DNA of 64,000 nt, taken from NCBI RefSeq assembly GCF_003852405.1, contig NZ_QAJM01000007.1, positions 1 through 64,000 on the forward strand, in the 5' to 3' direction. The notes beneath the pieces were generated by a model. It was not told where the DNA came from. It saw only the letters and a list, made by a program, of their open reading frames with translations, and searched no databases. A program made the translations under genes and the position numbers. Origin of the DNA: Pseudomonas sp. KBW05 (GTDB taxonomy: Bacteria; Pseudomonadota; Gammaproteobacteria; Pseudomonadales; Pseudomonadaceae). Shown here piece by piece: positions 8,751 through 16,866 of this stretch. Position 1 is the stretch's first letter; each line of letters starts with the position of its first letter.

Positions 8751-9938
8751 TTAATCGCGCTCGGCGAGCACCATCAAGTTGCGCGGCGTCAACGTAGCGT
8801 CGCAGAAACTGCCCACCTCAATCCTGTAGCCGTTTTCGTGCAGGAACAGTGCCCGATCCAGCACCAGCCATAGCTCCAGCGGGCGCCGAAACAGACCACG
8901 CACCAATTCCAGGTTCCTGACCTCGGCCAGCCGCCGCCAACCGTGCGCCTCCAACGCCAGCCAATCCTGCCCGCCTGTGGATAACCCTTTGAGTGCCGCC
9001 AATTCCCGGCAGTAGTCGGCGAAGGGCTTATCCAGCCAGGCGCTGGGCAGTGATGGGGTGGGCAAGTAGTCGTCGCAGCCGCGCAGTTGCCGTTGCAGGT
9101 GATCGAAGCCCAGGCGCCGCGCCATGGAGATGTCGCGCTGGCGGCGCACGCGGGCGCCGGCAGTGACGGTTTCGCTGAGGGGCAGGCCAAGGTCATCGAT
9201 CGACAACTGCAATGCCGACGCCTGGCCTGCGCTGGACAGGGCTTGATAACGCTCTGCGCCGATGCGGTTGTAGCAGCAGGGCGCCAGGGCCAGTTGTTTG
9301 CAGCCGGCGCTGCTGGCCAGTTGCAGCAAGCGCACGTGCAGGTCGCCGCAGGCGTGCAGGGCAACGGGCGTGTGCTCGGCGCTGAGCGCGACGTCGGCCA
9401 TCACATCTTGCAGGCGGTGGGTCACGGGCAGGCCGTGGTGTTCGCTCAAGGCCTGGCCGGCGGCGATCAGTGCGGGGTCATATTCCAGGCAGGTCAGGTG
9501 TTGCCCGCTTTGCAGCAAGCGGCGGCCGAGGTGACCCTTGCCGGCGCACCAATCCAGCCAGTGCTTGGGTGTTTGCGCAAATCGCAGCGCCGCGCCGAAG
9601 GCTTCGATCTGTTGCCATTTGCGCCCGGGCACATCGACATTCAGGCGATGGCGAGCCGGTTCAAGGGGCATCGTCGGTAACTTATCCACAGCTCCGAGCG
9701 CCAACGCCTGGCTGGCCAGTTGTGGAAAAGGTGCGGGGGCGGGCAGGTCATGGGGATGGTTGTGGGCGGTTTCGGCGTCGGCCAACGAGCGTTGGCGCAG
9801 CCACTGGGAGAGCGCGGGGTGTTCGGCTTCCCAGGGCAGTTGCCGGTGAGTGAAGGGCCGTGGTCGCCACAGCCCTTGGTGTTCGATCAGGAAGGTATCC
9901 AGCGCTTTAAAGCGCGCTTCAACGTCCCTGGCACGCAT
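8751..9938 (-). CDS. SAM-dependent methyltransferase of the Methyltransf_32 (METTL25-like) family
   Basis: 395 residues. A class I SAM-binding motif appears at mid-protein (LDWCAGKGHLGRRLL, then CLEYDPALI). The family signature HACGDLHVRLL and LAPCCYNRIG follows. The substrate is not evident. The start codon lies 20 bp inside the end of the upstream ABC permease gene, so the gene is the last, translationally coupled member of the amino acid importer operon, although no functional link is obvious. Two TTATCCACA DnaA boxes fall within it. Confidence 0.85.
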   Translation of the reverse strand: MRARDVEARFKALDTFLIEHQGLWRPRPFTHRQLPWEAEHPALSQWLRQRSLADAETAHNHPHDLPAPAPFPQLASQALALGAVDKLPTMPLEPARHRLNVDVPGRKWQQIEAFGAALRFAQTPKHWLDWCAGKGHLGRRLLQSGQHLTCLEYDPALIAAGQALSEHHGLPVTHRLQDVMADVALSAEHTPVALHACGDLHVRLLQLASSAGCKQLALAPCCYNRIGAERYQALSSAGQASALQLSIDDLGLPLSETVTAGARVRRQRDISMARRLGFDHLQRQLRGCDDYLPTPSLPSAWLDKPFADYCRELAALKGLSTGGQDWLALEAHGWRRLAEVRNLELVRGLFRRPLELWLVLDRALFLHENGYRIEVGSFCDATLTPRNLMVLAERD

Positions 9939-10650
9939 CGACGCGCAGCCAGCGTTCCAGCAGCTTGAAGCCGCGCACCAGGATGTAGGCCATCAACAGG
10001 TAGAACAGCCCGGCGGCGAAGAAGATTTCCACCGGCAAGTAGGTGCGGGCAATGATGGTGCGGGCCATGCCGGTCAGCTCCAGCAAGGTCACGGTACTGG
10101 CCAGGGCGCTGGCCTTGAGCATCAGGATCACTTCGTTGCTGTACGCCGGCAGGCCGATGCGCGAGGCGCGTGGCAGGATGATGTAGAACAGCGTCTTCGG
10201 CTTGGACATGCCCAGGGCACGCGCGGCTTCGATCTCACCGGGCGGGATGGCCTGGATCGCGCCGCGCAGGATCTCGGCGATATAGGCGGCGGTGTGCAGG
10301 GTCATGGTAGCGGTGGCACACCAGAACGGATCACGCAGGTACGGCCACATGAAACTCTCCCGCACCGCATCGAACTGCGCAAGGCCGTAGTAGACCAGGA
10401 ACAACTGCACCAGCAGCGGCGTACCACGGAAGAAGAAGATATAGGCGTAGGGCAGGGCACTCACGTACCAGCGCCGCGAGGAACGGGCGATACCCAGCGG
10501 AATCGCCAGCAGCAGGCCGGCGATCACGGCGATGGCCACCAGCTCCAGGGTCAGGATCGCGCCCTGGGCCAGCTTGGGCAGCCACTTGATGATCACGGCC
10601 CAGTTCAGGCCCAGATCGAAATGCGCCAGCCAGCTGTAGTCGCCGCTCAT
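9919..10650 (-). CDS. Polar amino acid ABC transporter permease, HisM type
   Basis: 243 residues, about five membrane helices. It has the EAA loop of binding-protein-dependent permeases (EIEAARALGMSKPKTLFYIILP) and FRGTPLLVQLFLVYYG, typical of the HisM/ArtM family. The ATG (MSGDYSW) shares an ATGA overlap with the stop codon of the upstream HisQ-type gene, which decides the start. It forms the membrane channel with that partner, driven by the HisP-type ATPase. Context suggests uptake of basic amino acids (arginine, lysine, ornithine or histidine). Confidence 0.93.
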   Translation of the reverse strand: MSGDYSWLAHFDLGLNWAVIIKWLPKLAQGAILTLELVAIAVIAGLLLAIPLGIARSSRRWYVSALPYAYIFFFRGTPLLVQLFLVYYGLAQFDAVRESFMWPYLRDPFWCATATMTLHTAAYIAEILRGAIQAIPPGEIEAARALGMSKPKTLFYIILPRASRIGLPAYSNEVILMLKASALASTVTLLELTGMARTIIARTYLPVEIFFAAGLFYLLMAYILVRGFKLLERWLRVDACQGR

Positions 10651-11342
10651 TGGGTGCTCCTTGCAAAGCCGCGGGCGGCGCGTTTTTCCAGGAAGTGCAT
10701 GGCGGTCATCGCCAGGACAGTGAGGCCCAGGTACATGAAGGCCGCGACCATGAAGAAGGTGAAGGGCTGCTTGGTCACGGTTACGCCGATCTGCGCGTGG
10801 CGCATGATTTCTTCCAGGCCGATCACCGACACCAGCGCGGTGTCCTTCATCAGGATCATGAACAGGTTGCCCAGGCCCGGCAGGGCGATACGCCACATCT
10901 GCGGCATGATCAGGCGGGTGAAGATGCGAAACTTCGACAGGCCCAGTGCTACACCGGCTTCGCGGTGGCCCTTGGGAATGGCGAGGATCGCGCCACGGAA
11001 CACTTCGGTGGCGTAGGCGCCAAAGCACAGGCCCAGGGCGATCACCCCGGCGGCAAAGGCGCTGAGGGACAGGTCGGGGTTGCCGAAGAACTCGCCCAGG
11101 GCACGCATCAGGTTGACCGTGCCGAAATAAATCAACAGTACCCACAGCAGTTCGGGAATGCCGCGAACGAGGGTCGAGTAAGTGCCGCCAAGCCATTGCA
11201 GCGGCTTGTACGGGGACGTCTTGGCCAGGGCGCCGGCCAGGCCGAGCACCAGCCCCAGGCACAGGGCCGTGAGCGCCAGTTTGACGGTCATCAGCGCGCC
11301 AGCGGCAAGCGCCGGGCCGAATCCGTAGAGATCGAAATTCAT
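10647..11342 (-). CDS. Polar amino acid ABC transporter permease, HisQ type
   Basis: 231 residues starting MNFDLYGFGPALAAG. Membrane helices and an EAA loop (HREAGVALGLSKFRIFTRLIMP) identify an inner-membrane permease of the His/Glu/Gln/Arg family. GIPELLWVLLIYFG is the HisQ-like counterpart of the RGTPLL motif of its partner. A start six codons upstream is possible but less likely. The gene lies 72 bp after the binding-protein gene and overlaps the HisM-type gene by 4 bp. Confidence 0.93.
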   Translation of the reverse strand: MNFDLYGFGPALAAGALMTVKLALTALCLGLVLGLAGALAKTSPYKPLQWLGGTYSTLVRGIPELLWVLLIYFGTVNLMRALGEFFGNPDLSLSAFAAGVIALGLCFGAYATEVFRGAILAIPKGHREAGVALGLSKFRIFTRLIMPQMWRIALPGLGNLFMILMKDTALVSVIGLEEIMRHAQIGVTVTKQPFTFFMVAAFMYLGLTVLAMTAMHFLEKRAARGFARSTQ

Positions 11343-11414
11343 GGTGTTTTCATATCGCAAGGCATTGCTAAAAGCCGACGCGCTCAGCTGAGCGCGCCGG
11401 GCATACCGTTCAGA

Positions 11415-12167
11415 TCATTCGATGCTGAAAGGGAAGTACTTGTCGTTGATCTTCTTGTAGGTGCCGTCTGCCTTGATCTCTGCCAGGGCTTTGTTCAGGC
11501 GCTCGCGCAGCGGGTCGCCCTTGCGAACGGCGATACCGATCTTGTCGCTTTCCACCACCGGGTCGCCCTTGAACTCGTAGGCGGAACCGTCTTTGCTCTT
11601 GAGCCATTCGTACTGCACGTACTTGTCGGCGAGCATGCCGTCGAGGCGCCCGGACGTCAGGTCGAGGTAGGCGTTTTCCTGGGTGTCGTAGAGCTTGGCG
11701 GTGGTGTCCGGCAACTCGTCTTCCAGGTACGTACCGGCCAGGGTCGCGCGTTGTGCACCGATGATCTTGCCCTTCAGGTAACCGGCGTCGGTCTTGAAGT
11801 CTTTGGTGGCTTTGGGTGCGATGAACTGCAGCTTGTTGGAGTAGTACGGGTCGGTGAAGTCGACGGCCTGCTTGCGTTCATCGGTGATGGACAGCGAGGA
11901 CACCAGGAAGTCGAACTTCTTGGCGTTCAGGGCCGGGATGATGCCGTCCCAATCGGACACGTACACTTCGCACTTCTCGACTTTCATCTTGGCGCACAGG
12001 GCGTCGCCGATGTCCTTGTCGAAGCCCACGACATTGCCGCTGGCGTCTTTATTGTTGAAGGGCGGGTAGGCCGCTTCGATCCCCATTTTCAAGGTTTCTG
12101 CCATGGCCGTGGCGCTGAATGCCATCGAGACGGCGGCAGCCAGAAGGAATTTTTTATAGTTCTGCAT
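11415..12167 (-). CDS. Periplasmic basic amino acid-binding protein, HisJ/ArgT/AotJ type
   Basis: 250 residues. A classical signal peptide (MQNYKKFLLAAAVSMAF, cleavage after AMA) precedes a solute-binding protein family 3 fold. Ligand-site motifs are visible: GIEAAYPPFN near the N-terminus, VSSLSITDERKQAVDFTDPYY, and GAQRATLAGTYLED. These resemble lysine/arginine/ornithine and histidine binders. The start is at MQNYKK, since the open frame upstream has no signal peptide. It delivers substrate to the permease pair encoded downstream. Exact specificity cannot be read from the sequence. Confidence 0.93.
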   Translation of the reverse strand: MQNYKKFLLAAAVSMAFSATAMAETLKMGIEAAYPPFNNKDASGNVVGFDKDIGDALCAKMKVEKCEVYVSDWDGIIPALNAKKFDFLVSSLSITDERKQAVDFTDPYYSNKLQFIAPKATKDFKTDAGYLKGKIIGAQRATLAGTYLEDELPDTTAKLYDTQENAYLDLTSGRLDGMLADKYVQYEWLKSKDGSAYEFKGDPVVESDKIGIAVRKGDPLRERLNKALAEIKADGTYKKINDKYFPFSIE

Positions 12168-12180
12168 GCATGTTGCTCCG

Positions 12181-12954
12181 TTAGCGGTTGCTGGACATGA
12201 ATTGTTTGCAGCGCGCCGAAAGCGGGTTTTCAAACACCTGCTGTGGCGATCCTTGCTCTTCGACCAGGCCCTGGTGCAGGAACACCACTTCACTGGACAC
12301 CTGACGGGCGAAGCCCATTTCATGAGTGACCAGCAGCATGGTGCGGCCTTCTTCGGCCAGTGCGCGGATCACATTAAGTACTTCCTGAACCATTTCCGGG
12401 TCAAGGGCCGATGTGGGCTCGTCGAACAGGATGACTTTAGGCTGCATCGCCAGGGTGCGCGCGATGGCGGCCCGTTGTTGTTGGCCACCGGACAATTGCG
12501 CGGGGTAGGCGTGGCGCTTGTCGCTGATGCCGACCTTGGCCAGCAGGGCTTCGGCCACCTCGATGGCTTCGGCCTTGCTCTGGCCGAGCACACGGCGAGG
12601 CGCCTCGATGATGTTGTCGAGGATGCTCATGTGCGGCCACAGGTTAAAGTTTTGAAACACAAAACCGATTTCGCTGCGCAGGCGGTTGATCTGCTTGCCG
12701 TCGGCGGCCATCAGCTCGCCGTTTTTCGCAGCCTTGAGCTTGAGCTCTTCGCCGGCGACCAGGATCTGGCCCTGGTGCGGGTTTTCCAGCAGGTTGATGC
12801 AGCGTAGGAACGTGGACTTGCCGGAACCGGAGGAACCCAGGATCGAGATCACATCGCCGTCGCGAGCGGTCAGCGAGATACCTTTGAGTACCTCCAGCTC
12901 ACCATAGCGTTTATGCAAGTTGCGGATTTCAAGCGCGGGCGTGGCCTCGGCCAT
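12181..12954 (-). CDS. Amino acid ABC transporter ATP-binding protein, HisP type
   Basis: 257 residues with Walker [11 protein letters not shown]-loop [10 protein letters not shown], signature LSGGQQQR, Walker [15 protein letters not shown] and H-loop THEMGFA. The length and the HisP-like insertion ([15 protein letters not shown]) fit HisP/AotP. It is the first gene of the importer operon, with the binding-protein gene 13 bp downstream. It energises uptake at the inner membrane. Confidence 0.95.
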   Translation of the reverse strand: MAEATPALEIRNLHKRYGELEVLKGISLTARDGDVISILGSSGSGKSTFLRCINLLENPHQGQILVAGEELKLKAAKNGELMAADGKQINRLRSEIGFVFQNFNLWPHMSILDNIIEAPRRVLGQSKAEAIEVAEALLAKVGISDKRHAYPAQLSGGQQQRAAIARTLAMQPKVILFDEPTSALDPEMVQEVLNVIRALAEEGRTMLLVTHEMGFARQVSSEVVFLHQGLVEEQGSPQQVFENPLSARCKQFMSSNR

Positions 12955-13507
12955 GTGCGGTCCTCATTGTGTTCGTTGCGTGCTTGCTGTTGGGCCGCCT
13001 TCCTGGCGAGGCGCCAAGCTAGCATAGCGTTTAGATGACAGCCAACAGCACTGCGGACGGTTAACAGGTGGTCTGCGGCAGGGTGTCGCATCGGCACAGT
13101 AGCGTGTCGCGCCATCTACAACCGAACAGACGTTTGAACCCGTAAACCGGCAGGCTTCGCGTAAAAAAGGGCGCGATGGTGCCAGCTTTGGCCGGGGGTT
13201 GGAAGGGTCAATGGGGCAAACGGTGCATATCAGCCCCGTTATGGCGCGTCACGTACTTTTTGTGTGTGTTTTTGGTGCGTGCTTTGGTTTAAAAGTGAGT
13301 CGCACGGTAACGCTATAGCGGAATTTCATTGTTCTCAATGAGTTGCGATGGCTGTTGAATTGTCCTACAGGCCGCGTCAATTGCGGACTTGTAACATTTT
13401 GGCGCAAATATTGCGTAAAAAATAAAGAACGCCCCGTTGGTTTCTTTTCACGAGAAAGAGCGCAGGCCGGGCGGACCGTTTTCGCAATTCCTCGCAAAGG
13501 TGTGTCA
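12955..13507. other. 553-bp divergent intergenic region
   Basis: It separates the importer operon (minus) from gabP (plus) and carries both promoters. I see no credible ORF. A sigma-54-type promoter for gabP is at 13400-13415. AAAAATAA at 13418-13425, in the gabP leader, fits the AANAANAA pattern bound by Hfq/Crc in pseudomonads, which would match catabolite repression of GABA uptake. Confidence 0.6.
13400..13415 (+). promoter_or_regulatory. Sigma-54 (RpoN) promoter for gabP
   Basis: TGGCGCAAATATTGCG has the -24 GG and -12 GC separated by exactly 10 bases (consensus TGGCAC-N5-TTGC). It lies about 95 bp upstream of the gabP start. CbrB or NtrC would be the expected activators; this is inferred, not shown. 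Confidence 0.7.
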
Positions 13508-14899
13508 ATGAGTAGTACGCAAAGCTCCAATGACCTCGAACAGGGGCTCAAACCGCGTCACGTCACCATGCTGTCGATTGCCGGCGTTATTGGCGCCGGT
13601 TTGTTTGTTGGCTCCGGCCACGCGATTGCTGCCGCCGGCCCTGCTGTGCTGCTGGCCTACGCCGCCGCCGGTACGCTGGTGGTATTGGTGATGCGTATGC
13701 TGGCCGAAATGGCCGTGGCGTCACCGGACACCGGTTCGTTCTCGACATACGCCGACCGCGCCATCGGTCACTGGGCCGGTTTCACCATCGGCTGGTTGTA
13801 CTGGTGGTTCTGGGTCTTGGTGATCCCGCTGGAAGCCAACGCCGCCGCGACCATCCTGCACGCCTGGTTCCCGGATATCGCCATTTGGGCGTTTACGCTG
13901 GTGATCACCTTGCTGCTGACCGCGACCAACCTGTTCAGTGTGAAGAACTACGGCGAGTTCGAGTTCTGGTTTGCGCTGATCAAAGTCGTGGCCATCGTGG
14001 GCTTTGTGATCCTCGGCCTGGCCGCGATCTTCGGCTTCCTGCCGACCAGCCAGGTCAGCGGCGTTTCGCACCTGTTCGACACCCAAGGCTTCATGCCGAA
14101 CGGCATGGGCGCGGTATTGGCCGCGATCCTTACCACCATGTTCTCCTTCATGGGCACCGAGATCGTCACCATCGCCGCCGCTGAATCGAAGAACCCTGGC
14201 CAGCAAATCACCAAGGCCACCAACTCGGTGATCTGGCGGATTGGTTTGTTCTACCTGCTGTCGATCTTCATTGTGGTGTCCTTGGTGCCATGGAACGATC
14301 CGACTCTGGCGGCCGTAGGTTCCTACCAGACCGTGCTGGAACGCATGGGCATCCCGAACGCCAAGATGATCGTTGATATTGTGGTCTTGGTTGCCGTGAC
14401 CAGCTGCCTGAACTCGGCGCTGTACACCGCATCGCGCATGCTGTTCTCCCTGGGTCGTCGCGGTGACGCACCGGCTGTGGCCAAGCGTACCAACAAGAGC
14501 GGCACGCCTTACTGGGCGGTGATGCTGTCCACCGGCGCGGCGTTCCTCGCGGTGTTCGCCAACTATGTGGCTCCGGCTGCCGTGTTTGAATTCCTGCTGG
14601 CCAGCTCCGGCGCGATCGCGCTGCTGGTGTACCTGGTGATCGCGGTGTCGCAACTGCGTATGCGTCAGAAGCGTACGGCGGCGGGTGAGAAGATTGTCTT
14701 CAAGATGTGGCTGTTCCCGGGCCTGACCTACGCGGTGATGGTGTTCATCGTCGGTACGTTGACCATCATGCTGTTCCAGGAAGCGCATCGGGTCGAGATT
14801 ATTGCGACTGGGGTGTTGAGCTTGCTGGTGGTGGCGGCGGGGTTGATGGTGTCCAGTCGTCGCAAGGCGCAGAGAGCGGGCGCCGCAGTACTTAGCTGA
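13508..14899 (+). CDS. gabP: GABA permease
   Basis: 463 residues, an APC-superfamily transporter with about 12 membrane helices. Long identical blocks match E. coli GabP as I remember it: GLKxRHVTMLSIAGVIGA, TGSFSTYAD, GWLYWWFWVLVIPLEAN, SVKNYGEFEFW, SCLNSALYTASRMLFSL and SSGAIALLVYLVIAVSQLRMR. It imports 4-aminobutyrate by proton symport. The ATG at MSSTQSS is chosen because the upstream frame adds a non-conserved hydrophilic stretch running over the promoter. No gabD/gabT neighbours are present, so it is an isolated transporter gene. Confidence 0.92.
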   Translation: MSSTQSSNDLEQGLKPRHVTMLSIAGVIGAGLFVGSGHAIAAAGPAVLLAYAAAGTLVVLVMRMLAEMAVASPDTGSFSTYADRAIGHWAGFTIGWLYWWFWVLVIPLEANAAATILHAWFPDIAIWAFTLVITLLLTATNLFSVKNYGEFEFWFALIKVVAIVGFVILGLAAIFGFLPTSQVSGVSHLFDTQGFMPNGMGAVLAAILTTMFSFMGTEIVTIAAAESKNPGQQITKATNSVIWRIGLFYLLSIFIVVSLVPWNDPTLAAVGSYQTVLERMGIPNAKMIVDIVVLVAVTSCLNSALYTASRMLFSLGRRGDAPAVAKRTNKSGTPYWAVMLSTGAAFLAVFANYVAPAAVFEFLLASSGAIALLVYLVIAVSQLRMRQKRTAAGEKIVFKMWLFPGLTYAVMVFIVGTLTIMLFQEAHRVEIIATGVLSLLVVAAGLMVSSRRKAQRAGAAVLS

Positions 14900-14915
14900 C
14901 GGAATGCGTTAAAAA

Positions 14916-15009
14916 AATGTGGGAGCGGGCTTGCTCGCGAATACGGAGTGTCAGTCACTGAATCAGTTGGCTGATACACCGCATTCGCGAGCAAGCCCGC
15001 TCCCACATT
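14916..15009. repeat. REPIN (REP doublet)
   Basis: GTGGGAGCGGGCTTGCTCGC at the left and its inverse at the right flank a ~45-bp spacer between the convergent gabP and the next gene. REPINs are non-autonomous elements mobilised by RAYT transposases. No RAYT gene is in the window. Confidence 0.95.
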
Positions 15010-15019
15010 TGGTTCTGTG

Positions 15020-15433
15020 TCAGTCTGCTGAGCTAGTCAGGGCCTGGGACGCTGCCAAGTAATCCGCCTGGAACTCTGGCGATTCAATCCACGCCAGCGC
15101 AACCGCTTCATCATCACTGTCCGTGGCCCACTGCCGATACTCGATCAGCGCCGCCAGGATAAAGTCGGTGGCTTCCTCTTCGCCTTCCTGCTCCAGCACC
15201 AGCGCCAGCAATGGGTGCGACAGGAACGCTGCGCACAATGCCTGCTGGCTGATCTCGCCCGCGGCGCGCATCTCGACGAACAGCTCGGTCAGATCCACTG
15301 ACTCAAGGTCAATGCGACTGTCATCGCCGGCAAAGGCGTCCGGTTTGCTCGCGACGGCGCGCTGGGTGCGGTTTTGCTTGGCCTTGGTCTTTGCCCGTTG
15401 GGCGCGTTTTTGCTGCTTGTTTGGCGAGGCCAT
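15020..15433 (-). CDS. Conserved hypothetical protein with basic N-terminus
   Basis: 137 residues. The first ~30 are very basic and lysine/arginine-rich (MASPNKQQKRAQRAKTKAKQ). The rest is acidic and helical (SVDLTELFVEMRAAGEISQQ, and an EQEGEEEATDF stretch). No signal, membrane segment or recognised domain. A charge-split layout like this occurs in nucleic-acid-associated or ribosome-associated proteins, but no function is assigned. The stop is immediately next to a REPIN. Confidence 0.75.
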   Translation of the reverse strand: MASPNKQQKRAQRAKTKAKQNRTQRAVASKPDAFAGDDSRIDLESVDLTELFVEMRAAGEISQQALCAAFLSHPLLALVLEQEGEEEATDFILAALIEYRQWATDSDDEAVALAWIESPEFQADYLAASQALTSSAD

Positions 15434-15452
15434 GGGTGTGACGTCCTAGGGT

Positions 15453-16418
15453 TCAGAGTGGGGTATTGAAGCGCAGCTTGGCGCAAATCCCAAGGGTATC
15501 TGTCGGTAATTGGCCGTTTCGCAGCCACGCCAATGCTATCGGCCACAATCGGTCCTGATACTCGCTGCGGAAAAAGGCGAAATGCCCGACCTGTTTCTCG
15601 CCGATGTCCTCAGGCGCAATCCGCAGATGGCTACGCTCGCTGTTGACGAAGTAGCCGAGTAGCCGCTCGATGGCTGACACGGTGCCGAATGGGTCATCGG
15701 TGAGGCTGATGGCCAGGAGTTGCGCCGTCACTCGGCTGAATGGCAGCTCACCCAGGTCTCGTCCGCTGGGCCGCGTTTCATAGTGGGGCGTCGGAGTGCT
15801 CCAGTCCCGCACCACGCCTGCTGGCGTGTCTTCCAGCCAGCCCAGGCGCTTGCCGGGGAAGTATCCGCAGAGGGCCGTTAGCAATGGCATCAGCACATGC
15901 CATTTGGCAACCATCTGCCAGCGCCCACGTGCTGCGTAGTCGCGCCAATAGGCAAACTGTGCACCGACGGTAACGATGCGCCGGATCACCGTGCCCGACG
16001 CGCCAAGGCCAGCCGCGCAGCCGCCGAAGCTGTGGCCCACCACGTCGATGGGTTGCCCGGGAAACTCCCGTTGGGCGCGCCGCAGGATCGCCTCGAAGTC
16101 CAGCGTGCCCCAATCCGACCAGGAAGCCTTGAAGCCGCGTAGCGAGCCACTGCGGGACTCGCCGATGCCACGGTAGTCGTAGGTGATGACGTCAAGGCCG
16201 TTGGCAAACAGGTAATCAGCGAAGCGCGAGTAATAGCGGCAACGCAGGGAGGTGGCGGCGTTGATGATGACGATGGGGCGGTCGAAGTCGGTACGCAGGT
16301 GGCGCCAGGTGAAGCCGCCGAGGAGGTGGTTGTCGGCGGTGGGTTCTTTGAATGGGGTGCTTTGACTTGGCGTGCGTGTCACGTCGGGCATTCGCGAAGA
16401 GGCGTCATTCAAATTCAT
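15453..16418 (-). CDS. Alpha/beta hydrolase family protein
   Basis: 321 residues. Alpha/beta-hydrolase landmarks: VIINAATSLRCRYYSRFADYL, TYDYRGIGESRSG and the nucleophile elbow GHSFGG, with a late His in VGHFAFFR. It matches the 'predicted alpha/beta hydrolase' type with an N-terminal strand set and a C-terminal lid. The start is taken at MNLNDASS, with an AAAGGCAG ribosome site. A further 28 residues upstream are open but low-complexity and lysine-rich. Substrate unknown. It is not visibly in an operon with the 15020 gene (19-bp gap), although co-transcription is possible. Confidence 0.8.
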   Translation of the reverse strand: MNLNDASSRMPDVTRTPSQSTPFKEPTADNHLLGGFTWRHLRTDFDRPIVIINAATSLRCRYYSRFADYLFANGLDVITYDYRGIGESRSGSLRGFKASWSDWGTLDFEAILRRAQREFPGQPIDVVGHSFGGCAAGLGASGTVIRRIVTVGAQFAYWRDYAARGRWQMVAKWHVLMPLLTALCGYFPGKRLGWLEDTPAGVVRDWSTPTPHYETRPSGRDLGELPFSRVTAQLLAISLTDDPFGTVSAIERLLGYFVNSERSHLRIAPEDIGEKQVGHFAFFRSEYQDRLWPIALAWLRNGQLPTDTLGICAKLRFNTPL

Positions 16419-16598
16419 TGAGGCTCTGCCTTTAATCGTTTTTATTTTTTTAGTAACAGTTGGCCAGTTTGCCAGTACTTGTCCTGCTTTTGGTGGGTTC
16501 ACTAATCTCGGCGTTCACTGATGGAGCCATACATCCGAGAGGAACGACACCCGACCATGGACCGATTAGACTGGCAGGCACCCAACCCGGAGGTCTCT

Positions 16599-16793
16599 AT
16601 GAGCATCCCACTTTCTCCCATCGTTTCAGAGTTTGAAACAGAAGAGCAGGCTGCCAGCTACGACCGTTGGTTTCGGGCCAAGGTGCAGGCATCCATTGAT
16701 GATCCCCGTCCAAATATTCCGCATGAGCAGGTTATGGCTGAAGTCGAGAGAATGCTGGAGGAGAGGCGCGAGGCTCGCCGTACAGCTCGCTAA
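16599..16793 (+). CDS. StbD/RelB-like antitoxin ('stability determinant'), no toxin partner
   Basis: 64 residues starting MSIPLSPIVSEFETEEQAAS, with a strong GGAGG ribosome site 7 bases upstream. The pattern SPIVSEFET..QA.SYD.WFRAKVQ.S.DDPRP.IPH.QVM.E is typical of small proteins annotated as stability determinants. Those usually precede a RelE/ParE toxin gene with overlap. Here the next 73 bp hold no toxin ORF and a transporter gene follows. It is therefore an orphan, either a remnant of a TA pair or an antitoxin acting in trans. Confidence 0.7.
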   Translation: MSIPLSPIVSEFETEEQAASYDRWFRAKVQASIDDPRPNIPHEQVMAEVERMLEERREARRTAR

Positions 16794-16866
16794 GCCGTTG
16801 TAAGGCTCGACCTTGCGGCAGTTGATGCATAGGCTTGTTGCCTTTGCGATCAGCTAGGGCGCTGTC

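Noticed and set aside
10651-11262. Upstream extension of the HisM-type permease frame
   Set aside because: The extra ~200 codons lie out of frame over the HisQ-type gene and encode Arg/Pro/His-rich sequence; the ATGA overlap marks the true start.
12168-12323. N-terminal extension of the amino acid-binding protein
   Set aside because: It lacks a signal peptide and overlaps the ATPase gene; the signal peptide begins at MQNYKK.
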